From: Coptis chinensis
Taxonomy: Eukaryota; Streptophyta; Magnoliopsida; Ranunculales; Ranunculaceae
Assembly (NCBI GenBank): GCA_015680905.1
Contig: CM027380.1
Location: 105,243,001 to 105,307,000, forward strand
Direction of reading: 5' to 3'
DNA length: 64,000 bases
Under the pieces are notes generated by a model. It did not search any database and had not been told where the DNA came from. It saw nothing but the letters and a program-made list of their open reading frames with translations. Both the position numbers and the translations under genes were made by a program. Of the stretch, positions 51,072-63,525 are shown piece after piece. Within the stretch, counting starts at the first letter, position 1; every line of letters begins with the position of its first letter.

Positions 51072-51947
51072 GCATGGATATATGAGCATTTCCCAATGTT
51101 TAGCCCTCCCCCGAACATGAATTATGTGAATACATTGCCGCGTGTTATGCGATGGGCAAATGGCATGTCAACCTATCTCGATCCGTTGGGGGCATTGAAG
51201 CATTTTAGGTTGATGATGGATAAGATGACACGTCATGATGTAAGCATAGTTTGTTAGTTTATTTATATACACATAGTTTTTGAAATCTTGTTTGTTAATT
51301 TTAATTTTGAACTTGATAGGTAATTTGGAATCCATACGGAAACGTTCGAGACGTCTGCCCGTTGGAGGATATTACATTTTACAATGGGGGTATATGCTTT
51401 TTTGACAAAGACGAGGTATATTTTGGAGAAAGGGTGTTAAGGTCGGTTTGGAATCCAACAATGTATACCGTCAGCACCATCTCCATCTCTGTCATCAAAA
51501 AACAAAACTGGAAAAATTAGTACGGGAATTGTGACCCAGTACTAGGAGTGTCGGGATCATTATATTATACCAATGCAGAATAGAGCACCTCTTTCTCAAA
51601 CTCCATGGGATTGTGTGGATTCGTACTTGGAGTGGTATAACGCGATCAATCATCCTTATCTTGTGAACTTTAACCCTCGTGATCCTCCTTCTTACATTAC
51701 CCTATATAGACCACCTCCTTGTGATTGGGTAAGTTCAAATGTAGTTGAACTAATTTTGATTTTATTTTTTGTTTGAGATTATTTTAAGGTTAGAAGTGAC
51801 TTTGATTTATGTTTTGCAGAATGCTATTGTCAATGAAATTGGTCGTCTATTAGAAGTCGGTATGTCTTCTGGAGGAGGTGAAATTCCGGAGAAGCGGGAG
51901 TACTTTCAGAGGGCTTTAGCACTGACGCAATCAAAATATTGATGATG
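51072..51947 (+). pseudogene. Plant mobile domain (MAIN-like) gene fragment, copy B
   Basis: Exons at 51072-51239, 51320-51728 and 51820-51947 match copy A. The first exon is fuller here: NYVNTLPRVMRWANGMSTYL reads through, which fits the family better than A. In the second exon the stretch equal to ERVLRQFG is disturbed at the CAG codon, while A is right there. The shared in-frame TAG after VTQY remains. The third exon also differs from A in length near 51860-51925. The pair of copies therefore breaks in different places apart from the shared stop. Confidence 0.78.
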
Positions 51948-52833
51948 GTACATACTTAAACTTACTTACCTAGAAAATATTTTGAAAAACATACCTAGAA
52001 ATAGCTGTTTCTATTTCCAAACATACGCAGTCAAAATATTGATGATGGTACAACAATAACAAATGAAATAGCTGTTTGGCTATTAAGGAGTTGAGGGCTA
52101 TGACTCTTAAGATCTGGTATAGTGGTGTAGAAGTTCCCCGCATTGTTGGCAGAGCATGGTTTTGGCAAAATATGGGCCAAGGACTTTCGGTGTTCTAGTT
52201 TTACAAGAATAAGAAAGAGTAAAGAAAGAAAATTACGAAGGGAAGATGATTAGTTTTTAAAATTGGAAAATTTTGATAGGTTAAGGTATTCATTTCTGAG
52301 TGCTTACTTAAATACAAATGAGGGTTGTTCTAGTTTGGGTACTTCGTAAATTTGTGATATTTTAGTTCTGCTTGTTACTATAATATCGTAAACCTGATGT
52401 ATTTGTGGATTGTCTTGATTTCCCTAGTATTTTTCTACTGGAGCAATTAGCATTTGGGTCTCGTTTCCAGTTTGTGAACCGCATGTTGTACTGTTCTTTG
52501 ATCAACAAAATTCAAGTTACCTACAGAAGAAAAGAAAAATGAAGTCGGTGTTACATGTTAATGTTTGTTGGTCTAAAATTATCTTTGGTGGTGTCTATGA
52601 TAGGGACCCAGGAAGGGAACAAGCAGCTGCGGTTTGCCAAGGACCTTAAGGAACCATCTTGAAGAAGGGAAAGATCCGAGTACAAAGCCATTTTGAAGCA
52701 CGGTCTTAGGAGCAGCATATAGTAGTAGCATTTTTTGGAAATATTGCAAAACCGAACAAAGAAGTGGTACTTTCGAACAACTCAAAGTGATGAAGAAGAA
52801 TTGGACTTGCAACATGCTCGATAGAGTACCAAG
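51948..52833. other. 3' flank of PMD fragment and right edge of the duplication
   Basis: Equivalent to 30643-31357 up to 52660. Beyond that lies unique DNA (gaagaagggaaagatccgag) found once in the window, which is the ancestral right flank of the duplicated unit. No gene recognised. Confidence 0.45.
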
Positions 52834-53205
52834 CATGGCCCAAAATATCGCCGAGATATCTCGAAGTCGATATTTCCGACATATATCCACCGAATATTGA
52901 ACCCTTTTTTTCCGAGATATATCGGAATTTCCGATATGAAAATTTATATCGCCGATATAATCGATATTTCCGAGATAATCGATATATATCAGTTGACTTT
53001 TTGACCAATTGTTAATAACTTAATATTGAAATTTCCGAAATATCCGAAATATCCGAGATATATTGGCGAGATATCCGAGATATATCGGTGAGATATCTGA
53101 TATTTTAGAAACTTTGGACTGGTCACCAAAAAAACCGAGATATCCGATATATCTCGGTTTTTGGGTACACCGATATATTAACCGATATCGAAATTTTGGG
53201 CCTTG
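52834..53205. mobile_element. hAT-type MITE with internal CCGATAT repeats, 372 bp
   Basis: Ends are CATGGCCCAAAATATCG at the left and CGAAATTTTGGGCCTTG at the right, an imperfect inverted pair (15 of 17 match). They are flanked by an exact 8-bp target duplication, GTACCAAG (52826-52833 and 53206-53213). The interior is filled with short palindromic words such as ccgatatatcgg and ccgagatatc. No coding capacity. The hAT class is assigned from the 8-bp duplication. Confidence 0.85.
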
Positions 53206-53479
53206 GTACCAAGTATAAGACTTTTCTTATAAAGCTTTTGCGTCTGAATGTAAACTAGTCAACTTCTTTTAATGGGGAGTTCCATCCTTGTATGGTCCAG
53301 TGTTTGCTATTGTTCCGATATTTTCACTTTAATGATGAACGACCGATTGATTACCAAAAAAAAAGTTTGTTGGTCTTGCATGATTGTAGGAAATTTAGTC
53401 CATCCACAACACATGAAGAGGGTGAGGTCACATCACATTAGAGAAAAAAACTACATGTAACGAAAAAGGCACCAATAGC

Positions 53480-54625
53480 CTTTAAGCTCACAAAAGCTCT
53501 TATTGAAAATTGTATTTCTTAAATGGTAACCGGTTACTAAAACTCAATTTCGGTATCCCAACTAAAACTTGTAATAGTAAAGTGGTAACTAGTTACCGAA
53601 ATTAAAACTCAATTTCGGTATCCAATTGCTAATTTGATAAATGGTATCTAGATGCTGAAAATTTGTCAAAATTTTAGTGTTCAGTTGCTGAAAATTGTAT
53701 TTGTAAAAAGGTAACCAGTTACTAAAACGCAATTTCGGTCTCCCTAATTTGAGAAAATTTCTCAAAATTTTGGTGTTCAATTGCTGAAAATTGTAATAGT
53801 AAAATGGTAACCAGTTACCGAAATTAAAACTCAATTTCGGTATCCAATTGCTAATTTGATAAATGGTATCTAGATGCTGAAAATTTCTCAAAATTTTGGT
53901 GTTCAGTTGCTGAAAATTGTATTTGTAAAACGGTAACCAGTTACTAAAACGCAATTTCGGTCTCCCTAATTTGAGAAAATTGCTCAAAATTTTGGTGTTC
54001 AATTGCTGAAAATTGTAATAGTAAAGTGGTAACCAGTTACCGAAATTAAAACTCAATTTCGGTATCCAGTTGCTAATTTGATAAATGGTATCTAGTTACT
54101 GAAAATTGTTGAAAATTTTGGTATTCAGTTGCTGAAAATTGTATTTATAAAGTAGTAACCAGTTACTAAAACGCAATTTCGGTCTCCCTAATTTGAGAAA
54201 ATTGCTCAAAATTTTGGTATTCAATTGCTGAAAATTGTAATAGTAAAGCGGTAACCAGTTACCGAAATTAAAACTCAATTTCGATATCCAGTTGCTAATT
54301 TGATAAATGGTATCTAGTTGCTCAAAATTGCTCAAAATTTCGGTGTTTAGTGGCTGAAAATTGTATTTGTAAAACTCAATTTCGGTATCCTAATTTCATA
54401 AATGGTATCTAGTTGCTGAAACTTGCTCACAATGATGGTGTTCAGTTGTTGAAAATTGTATCTATATAGCGGTAACCAGTTACCGATATTAAAACTCAAT
54501 TTCGGTATCCAGTTACTAATTTAATAAATGATATCTAGTTGCTGAAAATTGCTCAAACTTTTGGTGTTCAGTTGCTGAAAATTGTATTTGTAAAGTAGTA
54601 ACCAGTTACCGAAAGTAACATAAGA
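53480..54625. repeat. Satellite of about 222 bp, roughly five units
   Basis: The marker aaattaaaactcaatttcgg recurs at about 53600, 53820, 54042, 54264 and (with a change) 54488, a spacing of about 222 bp. Each unit has two related halves, each containing 'ggtaaccagttac' and 'ttgctgaaaattgta'. Because 222 is a multiple of three, the minus strand stays open across units (53589-54056 and 54096-54335), repeating NWLPFYYYNFQQLNTKIL. A weak echo of the unit is seen near 58610-58690. Confidence 0.85.
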
Positions 54626-55358
54626 TTGAGAAGATTACAACATTCTACATTCTACGATTCTTCTTTTTTCTTTTTCCCTTTCACAATAACTTTTGTCCCA
54701 AACCTATGACATATGTTGTAAACTTCCACTTCCAATTCCAATGTAAGCCTTCAATGTGCTGAAATTAGACTTAAATTCAACAAAAAGAAAAGAGTTAGAC
54801 ATATACCCAACTTAAAGAAAAGAATTGAAGTGGAAGAGATAAGTCAAACAAATTACCTTGCAAGTGTGTGGATTGGGTGAGTTTTCATGCTCACCACCTC
54901 CCATAGTTTTGAGTTTTTGTAAGTTTCTATATTAGGAATGGAGAATAAGTATTTAAAGAGAAGTAGGTTTGAGGGTGGGGAAAGAAAGAGAGTATAAAAA
55001 GGGCTAAAATTTGGGTTTGAATTTCAGTTTGAATTTGAGGGGAAAACAAAAAAGTTGAAAATGAGTTTTGAGTTTGATTTTGAGATGGAAATTCAAATCA
55101 ACCTAAAAAGAGAATAAATTGATTTCGAAATTTCATAAAAACAATTGGGCAAAATATTGAAATAGTATTGAATTATTGAATAATTGGTCGAAATATCAAA
55201 AATTTTTGAAATATTGAAATAATTGGTTAAAACTCAATTTCGGATGTCGAGATATCGAAACAATTGAAATATTGAAATATCGAGATGTCTAACTCTAAAC
55301 CCTAATCCTAAATTGGGAATATCGAGGAATCTCAAATTTTGATACCATTACAAATTAA

Positions 55359-55398
<40 letters not shown>

Positions 55399-55464
55399 GG
55401 TGTTAGATTAGATATTGAATATTAACTTCCAAATGTACTAGATGTTATATACTATATTCAAAAT
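54626..55464. other. AT-rich sequence with a (TA)n microsatellite
   Basis: No gene recognised. A pure TA run lies at about 55362-55392. The region 55130-55280 has degenerate 'gaaatattgaaata' words. Confidence 0.55.
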
Positions 55465-58165
55465 ATCCGAATCTAATGGATAATAAAAAATTTATCCTAA
55501 TCCGATTTTGGATATCCGAATCGGATATCGGATAATATCCGATCTGAAAATTAATATTAATTAAAATTTTATTTGCTTTGAATAATTCATTTTAACACTA
55601 TAAAAACTATTATAAATATATATATATATATTTGTCATTTATTATTATTATTTTGTTATTATAGTTTTATATTATTAGTTTATGATTTTATATAATATTT
55701 TATACAATAATAAATAAATAAATAAATTATATATAAGAACTATTAATTTTTTAAATCGGATCGGATATTTTCGGATGTGGATATGGCAGTATTCGAAACC
55801 AATTAAGACATAAAAAAGTATCCGAATCCGAATCCGATATCCGATATCCGAAATTTTCGGATAATATCCAATTTTTTTAATACGAATTCGAATCGGATTC
55901 GAATATTTGGATATCCACTTGCACTCCTAATTCAGTAGTTAGAACTGGGGGTGCAAATGGATAGGTCCGATTCGGATATATTTATATCCGAATCCGAATC
56001 AGAAAATTTATACCGATATCCGAATCTGAATTCGACGGATATTAAATTTTTTATCCGTATCCGATTTTGGATATCCGAATCGAATATCGAATAATCTCCG
56101 ATCGGAAAATTAATATTAATTAAAATTTTATTTGCTTTGAATAATTTATTTTACCACTATAAAAACTATTATAAATATATATATATATATTTGCCATTTA
56201 TTATTATTATTTTGTTATTATAGTTTTATATTATTAGTTTATGATTTTACATAATATTTTATACAATAATAAATAAATAAATAAATTATATATAATAATT
56301 ATTAAAATTTTAAATCGGATTAGATATTTTCATATGCGGATATGGCATTATTCGAATCCATATCCAAAACCAATTCGAACATAAAAAATTATCCGAATTC
56401 GAATCTGATATCCGAAATTTTCGGATAATATCCAATTTTTCGAATACGAATTCGAATATTTGGATATCCACTTGCACTCTTAATTCAAAGTGTAGTTAGA
56501 ACTGGGGGTGCAAACGGATAGGTCCGGATTCGGATATGTCTGTACACCAATCAGAAAATTTATACCGATATCCGAATCCGAATCCGACGAATATTAAAAA
56601 AATTATCCGTATCCGATTTTGGATATTCGAATCGGATATCGGATAATCTCCGGTCCGAAAATTAATATTAATTAAAGTTTTATTTGCATTGAATAATTCA
56701 TTTTACCACTATAAAAACTATTATAAATATATATATATATATTTGTCATTTATTATTATTATTTTGTTATTATAGTTTTATATTATTAGTTTATGATTTT
56801 ATATAATATTTTATACAATAATTAATTAATTAATTAATTATAATAATTATTAATTTTTTAAATTGGATCGGATATTTTTGGATGCGGATATGGCAGTATC
56901 CGAATCCGTATCCGAAACCAATTCGGACATAAAAAATGATCCGAATCCGATATCCGATATCCAAAATTTTCGGATAATATCCGATTTTTTTGAATATGAA
57001 TTTGAATCGGATTTAAATATTTTGATATATATTTGCACCCCTAATTCAAAGTGTAGTTAGAACTAGGGGTGCAAACGGATAAGTCCGAATTCGGATATGT
57101 CTGTATCCGTATCCGAATCCGAATCCGAAAATTTATACTGATATCCGAATCCAAATCCGAATCCGACAGATATTAAAAAGTTTATCCGAATCCGATTATA
57201 GATATCCGAATCGAATATCGGATAATATCTAATCCGAAATTAATATTAATTAAAGTTTTATTTGCTTTGAATAATTTATTTTACCACTAAAAAAATATTA
57301 TAAATATATATATTTGTCATTTATTATTATTATTTTGTTATTATAGTTTTATATTATTAATTTATGATTTTATATAATATTCTATACAATAATAAATAAA
57401 TAAATAAATTATATATAATAACTATTAATTTTTTAAATTGGATCGGATATTTTCGGATGCGGATATGGCAGTATTCGAATCCGTATCCGAAACCAATTCG
57501 GACATAAAAAATTATCCGAATCCGAATCCGATATCCGAAATTTTCGGATAATATCCGATTTTTCGAATACGAATTCGAATATTTGGATATCCACTTGCAC
57601 TCTTAATTCATAGTGTAGTTAGAACTGGGGGTGCAAACGGATAGGTCCAGATTCGGATATGTCTGTATTCGAATCCCAATCAGAAAATTTATACTTATAT
57701 CCGTATCCGAATCTGACGAATATTAAAAAAATTATCCGTATCCGATTTTGGATATCCGAATCGGATATCGGATAATCTCCGATCCGAAAATTAATATTAA
57801 TTAAAGTTTTATTTGCTTTGAATAATTCATTTTACCACTATAAAAACTATTATAAATATATATATTTGTAATTTATTATTATTATTTTGTTATTATAGTT
57901 TTATATTATTAGTTTATGATTTTATATAATATTTTATACAATAATAAATAAATAAATAAATTATATATAATAAATATTAATTTTTTAAATCGGATCGGAT
58001 ATTTTCGGATGCGGATATGGCAGTATCCAAATCCGTATCCAAAACCAGTTCGGACATAAAAAATTATCCGAATCTGAATCTGTTATCCGAAAATTTTAGA
58101 TAATATCCGATTTTTCGAATACGAATTCGAATCGGATTCAAATATTTGGATATCCACTTGCACCC
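55465..58165. repeat. Tandem array of a MITE-like unit, period about 560 bp
   Basis: Four full units begin GGGGGTGCAAA(T/C)GGATA or GGGGTGCAAACGGATA at about 55947, 56503, 57065 and 57627, preceded by a unit lacking its start (about 55465-55926). Each unit ends TGGATATCCACTTGCACTC-like, roughly the inverse of its beginning. Near both ends are runs of ATCCGAAT/CGGATATCC words. The middle is AT-rich with taataaataaataaataaa and a (TA)n stretch. The spacer 'aattcaaagtgtagttagaa' repeats too. It looks like a non-autonomous DNA transposon that became a satellite. Confidence 0.85.
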
Positions 58166-59270
58166 GTAGTTAGAAATGTACTAATTCAAACCCTAAACCC
58201 TATACATAAGTATAGTTGCTACCAATTCTGAAATAAAAAATTATAAAAACGTTTTATTATAAATTGGAGAATGGGTTTAAATTATGTTATATAATCCAAT
58301 TTTAATTTGTTGGTAACAATTTAGATGTTAGATTCAAAGTCTAGTTAGAACTGTATTTATTCAAACCTTAAATCCTAGAGACATGTACAATTGCTAACAA
58401 TTTGAAAATAAAAAATTATAACCTAAATGTTTTCTACTTGTTGGAAGTAAGTTATCACCTAAAACAACTATAAATAAGTTAAAATATGCTAATTATTAAT
58501 CAAATTATTATCAAGATGATTAAACATTTAAATATTGGAACTTGACATCACAGCAACAAAATACCAAATGGTTTAAGAATTTTCGGTGTCTATTTGTTGT
58601 ATATTTATTTGGTAAATGGTAACCCGATACTGTAATTTATGGTTATGTTTCAGCAACCCGTTACCGTAGTTTATGGTATTTTACGACAATGTATTACCGT
58701 TCATCAAAATAGCACATACATCAAGATTACACAAAATTTATTTTGAAATCTAAGATTCAAACTATTGTAATTCATTTAGTTTCAATTCCATTAGGCAATT
58801 TCAATTACATTAATCTCCAATTTTTTTTTTTCATGTTCAATTGATTCTTCTAACATCATATAATCTTCAATTTATTTGACATTGAGATGTGAGTATTTGT
58901 ATTGCGATAAATCGTTCATTTGAGAGTTGGATAATGATACATACTCCATTTGAGAGTTAAAATATAGAGGTATTGAGAGTTGAGAAGTAGAAGAAAATTG
59001 AGTTTAGTTGAGTCAAGGAAAATTAAATTGGATGTAGATAATTGGAAAAGGAGAGTGTATTTTGATAGTGTATAGAGTTGCATAGTGCAAATTAGTTAGT
59101 TAAGGGCAATAAGAGGTTACCACTATTTTTTATGGGGAGTGCCCTCTTAGAAAACATGGGTTTTAAGTTGGGACATAAATGTAATAACAAATTTCGGGTT
59201 GGAGAGTGCCCTATTAGAAATGGAGAGTGTATTTAAGATTACCCTAAATAATTAAGGTGAAGATCAAACC
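58166..59270. other. AT-rich intergenic sequence
   Basis: No gene recognised. Around 58610-58690 'ggtaacccgatactg' and 'cagcaacccgttaccg' resemble the 222-bp satellite. Confidence 0.5.
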
Positions 59271-60801
59271 GAAATCTAAGGATCAAACCGAAAATGTTTG
59301 GCGGTTTTTCGAAAATCACCTACTATAGCATCAAGTTTAATGCAAGAAGCAGGTCCTTCTTGTAAGGCAGTATAGAAATCTGAAAGGGGTTTCTCGACTG
59401 TGGGATTTTCCTGGGCCATAATTAAGGGAGATGACGGCAACAGAGATGTTTGACGAGGTTGGTTTACGGAGGAGGAACTATGTCTAGGAGATAGCATAAG
59501 CAGGTTGTTTATTGTATTTCTGACGCCGATATGTAAGTTCTAATTCCTTATGTTTACCAGACCGTAGTCTCATACAAATATAAATTTTAATTTAAGGCTC
59601 ATAAGGAACGAATTACGACTGGAGGTTTTAGAATTAAGGAAAGAGAGAGGTGAAGCACGCCCTCCTCGAGCTATTGCTAACTTGAAGCAGTAAACTAGGA
59701 TAACGTGTGAATATTCCAAAAAGCCTGTCACCGAGAGAATTGAGGGAGGTTGTTCGTATAGCACGTTCCTTAATTAGGCAACCTCAATTTTTTCAAGTTT
59801 CCTAGGCATCGATGGAATAGGATGATGATTTATGATGGTGTATTATGCGGGGTGTTATTAAGATGATTTAGATGAAATTTTTAATTACTATGATTTTTTT
59901 TATTTTTTTTATTTATTTATTTTTTATTTATTTATTTTATTTTATTTTTTATTTTTAGTTTACGTAATTAATGTATTATGGAGACATGATTATGAAATAT
60001 GCAATTAAAAACGATAGATGCCAAAATAGAAACTAATTAACATATACTAGTTTACGCAGAAAGTCTACACATGCAAATCTATATTACTTATACGTGCAAC
60101 TATATGTGAGTTATAGGTGAGCTAGGGGAATGTCGAGAACGAACTCATACAAATGAATAGCACGTACGTGAATTGATGTAACATACACATACAAAAATAT
60201 TCTAAACAGGTGGTTTGAAACTACACATACATCCAAATATATTCGAATCATATTGATCATGTTAATGTGAATATGTAATGATGAATCACATTTATATGCA
60301 AAGAGTTCTTATGCCAACACACAAACATGCAAGGTAAAACAGGTTATAGTAACAACCAAATAATATCCTCGACAAGTTTGAGGAGTTTAAGAATTTGAAA
60401 CCCTCAAGGCCCCGCGATTTCACGATCGAACTAACTCCCCGAGCTCGTTTATTGGAAAAACAGGACCGAGAGTCCAAAAGAGTAATCTTGAAAAGGAAAG
60501 TGGCATGTACCTAAAACCGGAGTGTTGATACTCCAGTTAGTCTCATGGCTACTACTAATTTAGTCTCGTCCAAGACTCTTTTGTCTGTTTAGTACTTCAA
60601 GTTCCTACGGAATACTTAGACTGTGCTAATGAAAATAAACAAGATTTGGTTCACAGATATTTGTTAGTAGAAAAAGTTAGGGCAAACAGTTACGTAACAC
60701 GTTAGTATCGTAAAAGAAATGGAAATTAAAAAAAATTGAAGAGGTAGGGGAGGGAGTTTTACGTGATGTGTTCCAGTTATTACGTTAAGTCCAGAGTCCT
60801 T

Positions 60802-60819
60802 CGGCGTGCAGCGGCGCCA
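60802..60819 (-). other. Athila-like primer-binding site (Asp-tRNA type)
   Basis: On the minus strand TGGCGCCGCTGC lies two bases after the LTR end. The start TGGCGCCG is what the 3' end of Asp tRNA would pair with, and is the usual primer site of Athila/Tat elements. The match weakens after about 12 bases. Confidence 0.75.
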
Positions 60820-60821
60820 TT

Positions 60822-62519
60822 TGATAAAAACGCATTTTATTGCACGTTTATTGTTTTCACTTACTTATTTTCTTAAGTCCGAGGTCCACAAATCCAAAGT
60901 CCAAATCCAAAGACCCAAGTCCAAAGTCCAAAGTCCAACGCCTCAGATAGTCGATGCGTTTTAGTCAAGTTACCTTACTCACGTGGGTTTAGTAGGATAG
61001 GTCGAGTAAGGGATCATCCAAACCTTAGGGCTCGGAAAAGGTTCACAACTGGAATTACAACTTTTGGTGAGTAGGATTTTAGGTTTTTTAGTTGGTTTTA
61101 ATTAAATTAACGGTAATGCAAATAATGTAAATTACTACGGTGATTATATGTAGGTAAACAAAAATAGAGAAACAGGGAGAGAGTTAATCATACTCATGCA
61201 AGAATCATTTTTTAACAGTTTATATTACCACATCACTACATCTCTAATTCCATCGCGTGTTCGAGAGACGGCGCCGAGTATTGATCCCTATCGCGATGCC
61301 CACATCTCTCGAAATAGCATAAGGAGTTGAACTAATATTTCATCTCGGAATATCATTTCAGCTCTCGGCTCGATTCCACATCAACAAATTGGAGAATTCG
61401 ACACCATAGAGTCACGCTACAGACATTTTGGGTCGCCCCCCGAGAGAGCATCGCTCCAATTTATGCGGTCTCGATCATTTTGGGACCGGATGTCTAATCT
61501 ATGCCTAATTCCTAAGTAGTGATTCTAGAATATTAAAGAGTCAATCTGGATTCTCACACGAGCAGGATAACCCTCCCCCTGAGGGGGGGATTAGCTCATG
61601 GTCATTGAAGGAATAATAAAATTTGATGTATACATTAAGTAAATAAATGCAAGACGGGAATTAAACTAGAAAAGAAATTACTGTTATTAAGGGTAAAATG
61701 ACTTACAGTATTTAAGCTGTTGGAATGAAAATGACAGAGTTTAAGTGCTGGAATGAAACTACAGACGTTAAAGTAAAACTAATGTATAGCTAAAGCATGA
61801 AAATGTTGAAGGAAAAATAATAAAGGCTACCCCCTCATATATATAGGCGGGATACTGGAGACGGATTAATTGAGTTTTGGCCTTATGCTAATTGAAACGT
61901 TCAAAACTTTGAGAAGTTTTTATCTGTTTTAAATTTTGTCTTTTACCTTATTAAGGTTTCGTCCTTTAGCTAATTTCAATTCAAACCACCTGGTTTGAAT
62001 TGGTACGTGTCTTCTATATTGCGAGGTGGCACCAAATTAAAATCATCACTTGTCACATGCCTATGCTGACTCGTCATGCCTTTTAGGCCCGCAGAGTGGG
62101 TCCACTTAGTATGTCAAGTGGCGGCATCGATTTTGGCGTTTTTACAACTTTCTGTCTTTGCGTAGAGTTTGTCGCCCTGGTTGCTCTGGCAGTTCACTAG
62201 CCAATGTCGGCACCCCGATTTATCAGATTTGAGTTTCGGAAGTTTGCTGCTTCTTTATATGTGGACCCGTTCTGACTGGTTTTGTTTTTTGGAAACTTTG
62301 GCTCTAGTCAGGCTCTATTGGGCTTCACTGGGGTTAAGTGGGAAACTTCAAATATTCTAGTATTCCCGTATTTCGATGCATGTTTTATCATTATATTCAT
62401 TTTAAATGCGGAAACCTGTAAAAGTACGAAAATATAATTATTACATGATTATTAAACACATAATCGACCAAAATGTTATGTCTCTCGGGGTTTAATATTA
62501 TAGTTTTGGGTGCTTATCA
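60822..62519 (-). repeat. Athila-like 5' LTR
   Basis: 1698 bp. On the minus strand it starts TGATAAGCACCCAAAACT and ends GCGTTTTTATCA, with a perfect TGATAA/TTATCA inverted terminus. The start closely matches that of the LTR at 6240-7332 (TGATAAGAGCCCAAAACT), so the families are related, but the interiors differ. Degenerate 'aaagtcca' repeats lie at about 60885-60945. Confidence 0.85.
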
Positions 62520-63231
62520 TTTACCAAAAAAAAAAACGTGTCTATAATCTATACAGAGTTTTTAGCGGAGGGGAGGGGGCAAGGGGCAACGAAGGACCTT
62601 CGTCTAGAATTTTTTTGCGGCTAGACAAGACTAGCCATGAACTCTCATATTCTCCACTCATAGCTCCTAGAAGACAAAAGAAACATTACAAAACTCAAAG
62701 GTTATTCTGTAATCTCAGGAGTGTTTCATTTGAATTGTTACTACACAAATCCCATGTGGACACAGATCACATATGAAATTCAAAATATGAAATCCAAAAG
62801 GTCGATCAATGCCAAATTTCAAAGGTTATTTTGAAGACAGAAATCATAAATAATAAAAATAATAATAAAAACACCCATTTTTTGGAATGATTAAAGGGAA
62901 AAAAGGAATGGAGAGAAAAGAAGATGAAGAGCCAAGGAGATTACTTTGATTGTGGGAGATGTGAAGGTCGGCATCTAGTGTGCGTTGGAGTGCAATGAGG
63001 AAAATGTATTTTGAGAGGGGAGGTGTTTGTGAGAAAAAACCCAAAAAAGGTAAAATGGGTATTCTGAAAAAATGAAACACAAATAAAAAAGTTCAACTCT
63101 AAACTTATCCAAAACTGGAACCTTTATTTCATATTTTGAAAAACTGGGTGGGCTTTAGCTATAATTCATAAAGTCAATAGGTTTTAGGCTAATAAAAGCC
63201 GGAATCAGGGTTTTGAACCTAGTTTTATGTT
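62520..63231. other. Unrecognised sequence
   Basis: Right flank of the Athila-like LTR. Has a G-rich run at about 62565-62590 and purine-rich DNA near 62900. Open frames on both strands match nothing known. Confidence 0.45.
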
Positions 63232-63400
63232 AAGAGTATATAAGTATCAGTTTCAAATTTTCAATAAAGTGTACCAAAGAAATTCTTGAAAAAAAAACGT
63301 ACGCTATGTAGAAGAAGATTTAAGGGTACAGGCGTACATCAATGGATTTGTTAGGATTCCATCTACATTCACTAAAATACATGTACAAGTACAACTAGTC
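63232..63400. repeat. Direct repeat, left copy
   Basis: Begins ttaagagtatataagtatca and includes cgtacgctatgtagaagaag and gttaggattccatctacatt. It recurs at 63853-64000, about 620 bp away, with small differences. Confidence 0.85.
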
Positions 63401-63453
63401 TTTTCTTCTTTCAAAACTAGCATAGAAGTGTTACGAGGATAGCAATTAGCAAC

Positions 63454-63525
63454 TAATCCATGAGATTTGGAGCATGTCCTGTTACTGAATCAACAATAGC
63501 TGCCATTGGGACTTCAATTGTGAGG
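63454..63525 (-). pseudogene. Lone downstream exon of an SLC35F5-like transporter
   Basis: On the minus strand, after a cctttag acceptor, the 72-bp exon reads LTIEVPMAAIVDSVTGHAP then NLMD and ends GATTA|gttgct. The '(L)TI.VP.AAIVDS..G..P' stretch is a hallmark of a late exon of SLC35F5-like EamA proteins. This is the part of the gene missing from both truncated copies at 24.1 and 44.8 kb. It lies on the wrong side of their first exons, so it must belong to another, third copy whose upstream exons would lie beyond 64000, or be an isolated fragment. A plus-strand frame over it (63460-63711) is only its shadow. Confidence 0.7.

Larger units (their letters stand above)
59271..62519 (-). mobile_element. 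Athila-like 5' end fragment (LTR, primer site, leader, start of gag)
   Basis: Minus strand. A 5' LTR at 62519-60822 is followed by a primer-binding site (TGGCGCCGCTGC), about 1.3 kb of leader and the start of gag (59497 downwards, PLSDFYTALQEGPASCIKLD), closely related to PLSDFYKALSNSPKSC in the duplicated elements. The element is cut off at about 59271, where a short direct repeat (aaggatcaaaccgaaa / gaagatcaaaccgaaa) is seen. No protease, polymerase or 3' LTR. It is broken and lies outside the duplication. Confidence 0.82.

Noticed and set aside
53589-54056. 155-codon minus-strand open frame with repeated YNFQQLNTKIL motifs
   Set aside because: It lies wholly in a satellite whose unit length is a multiple of three; repetition explains the open frame. 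Kept only as a low-interest finding.
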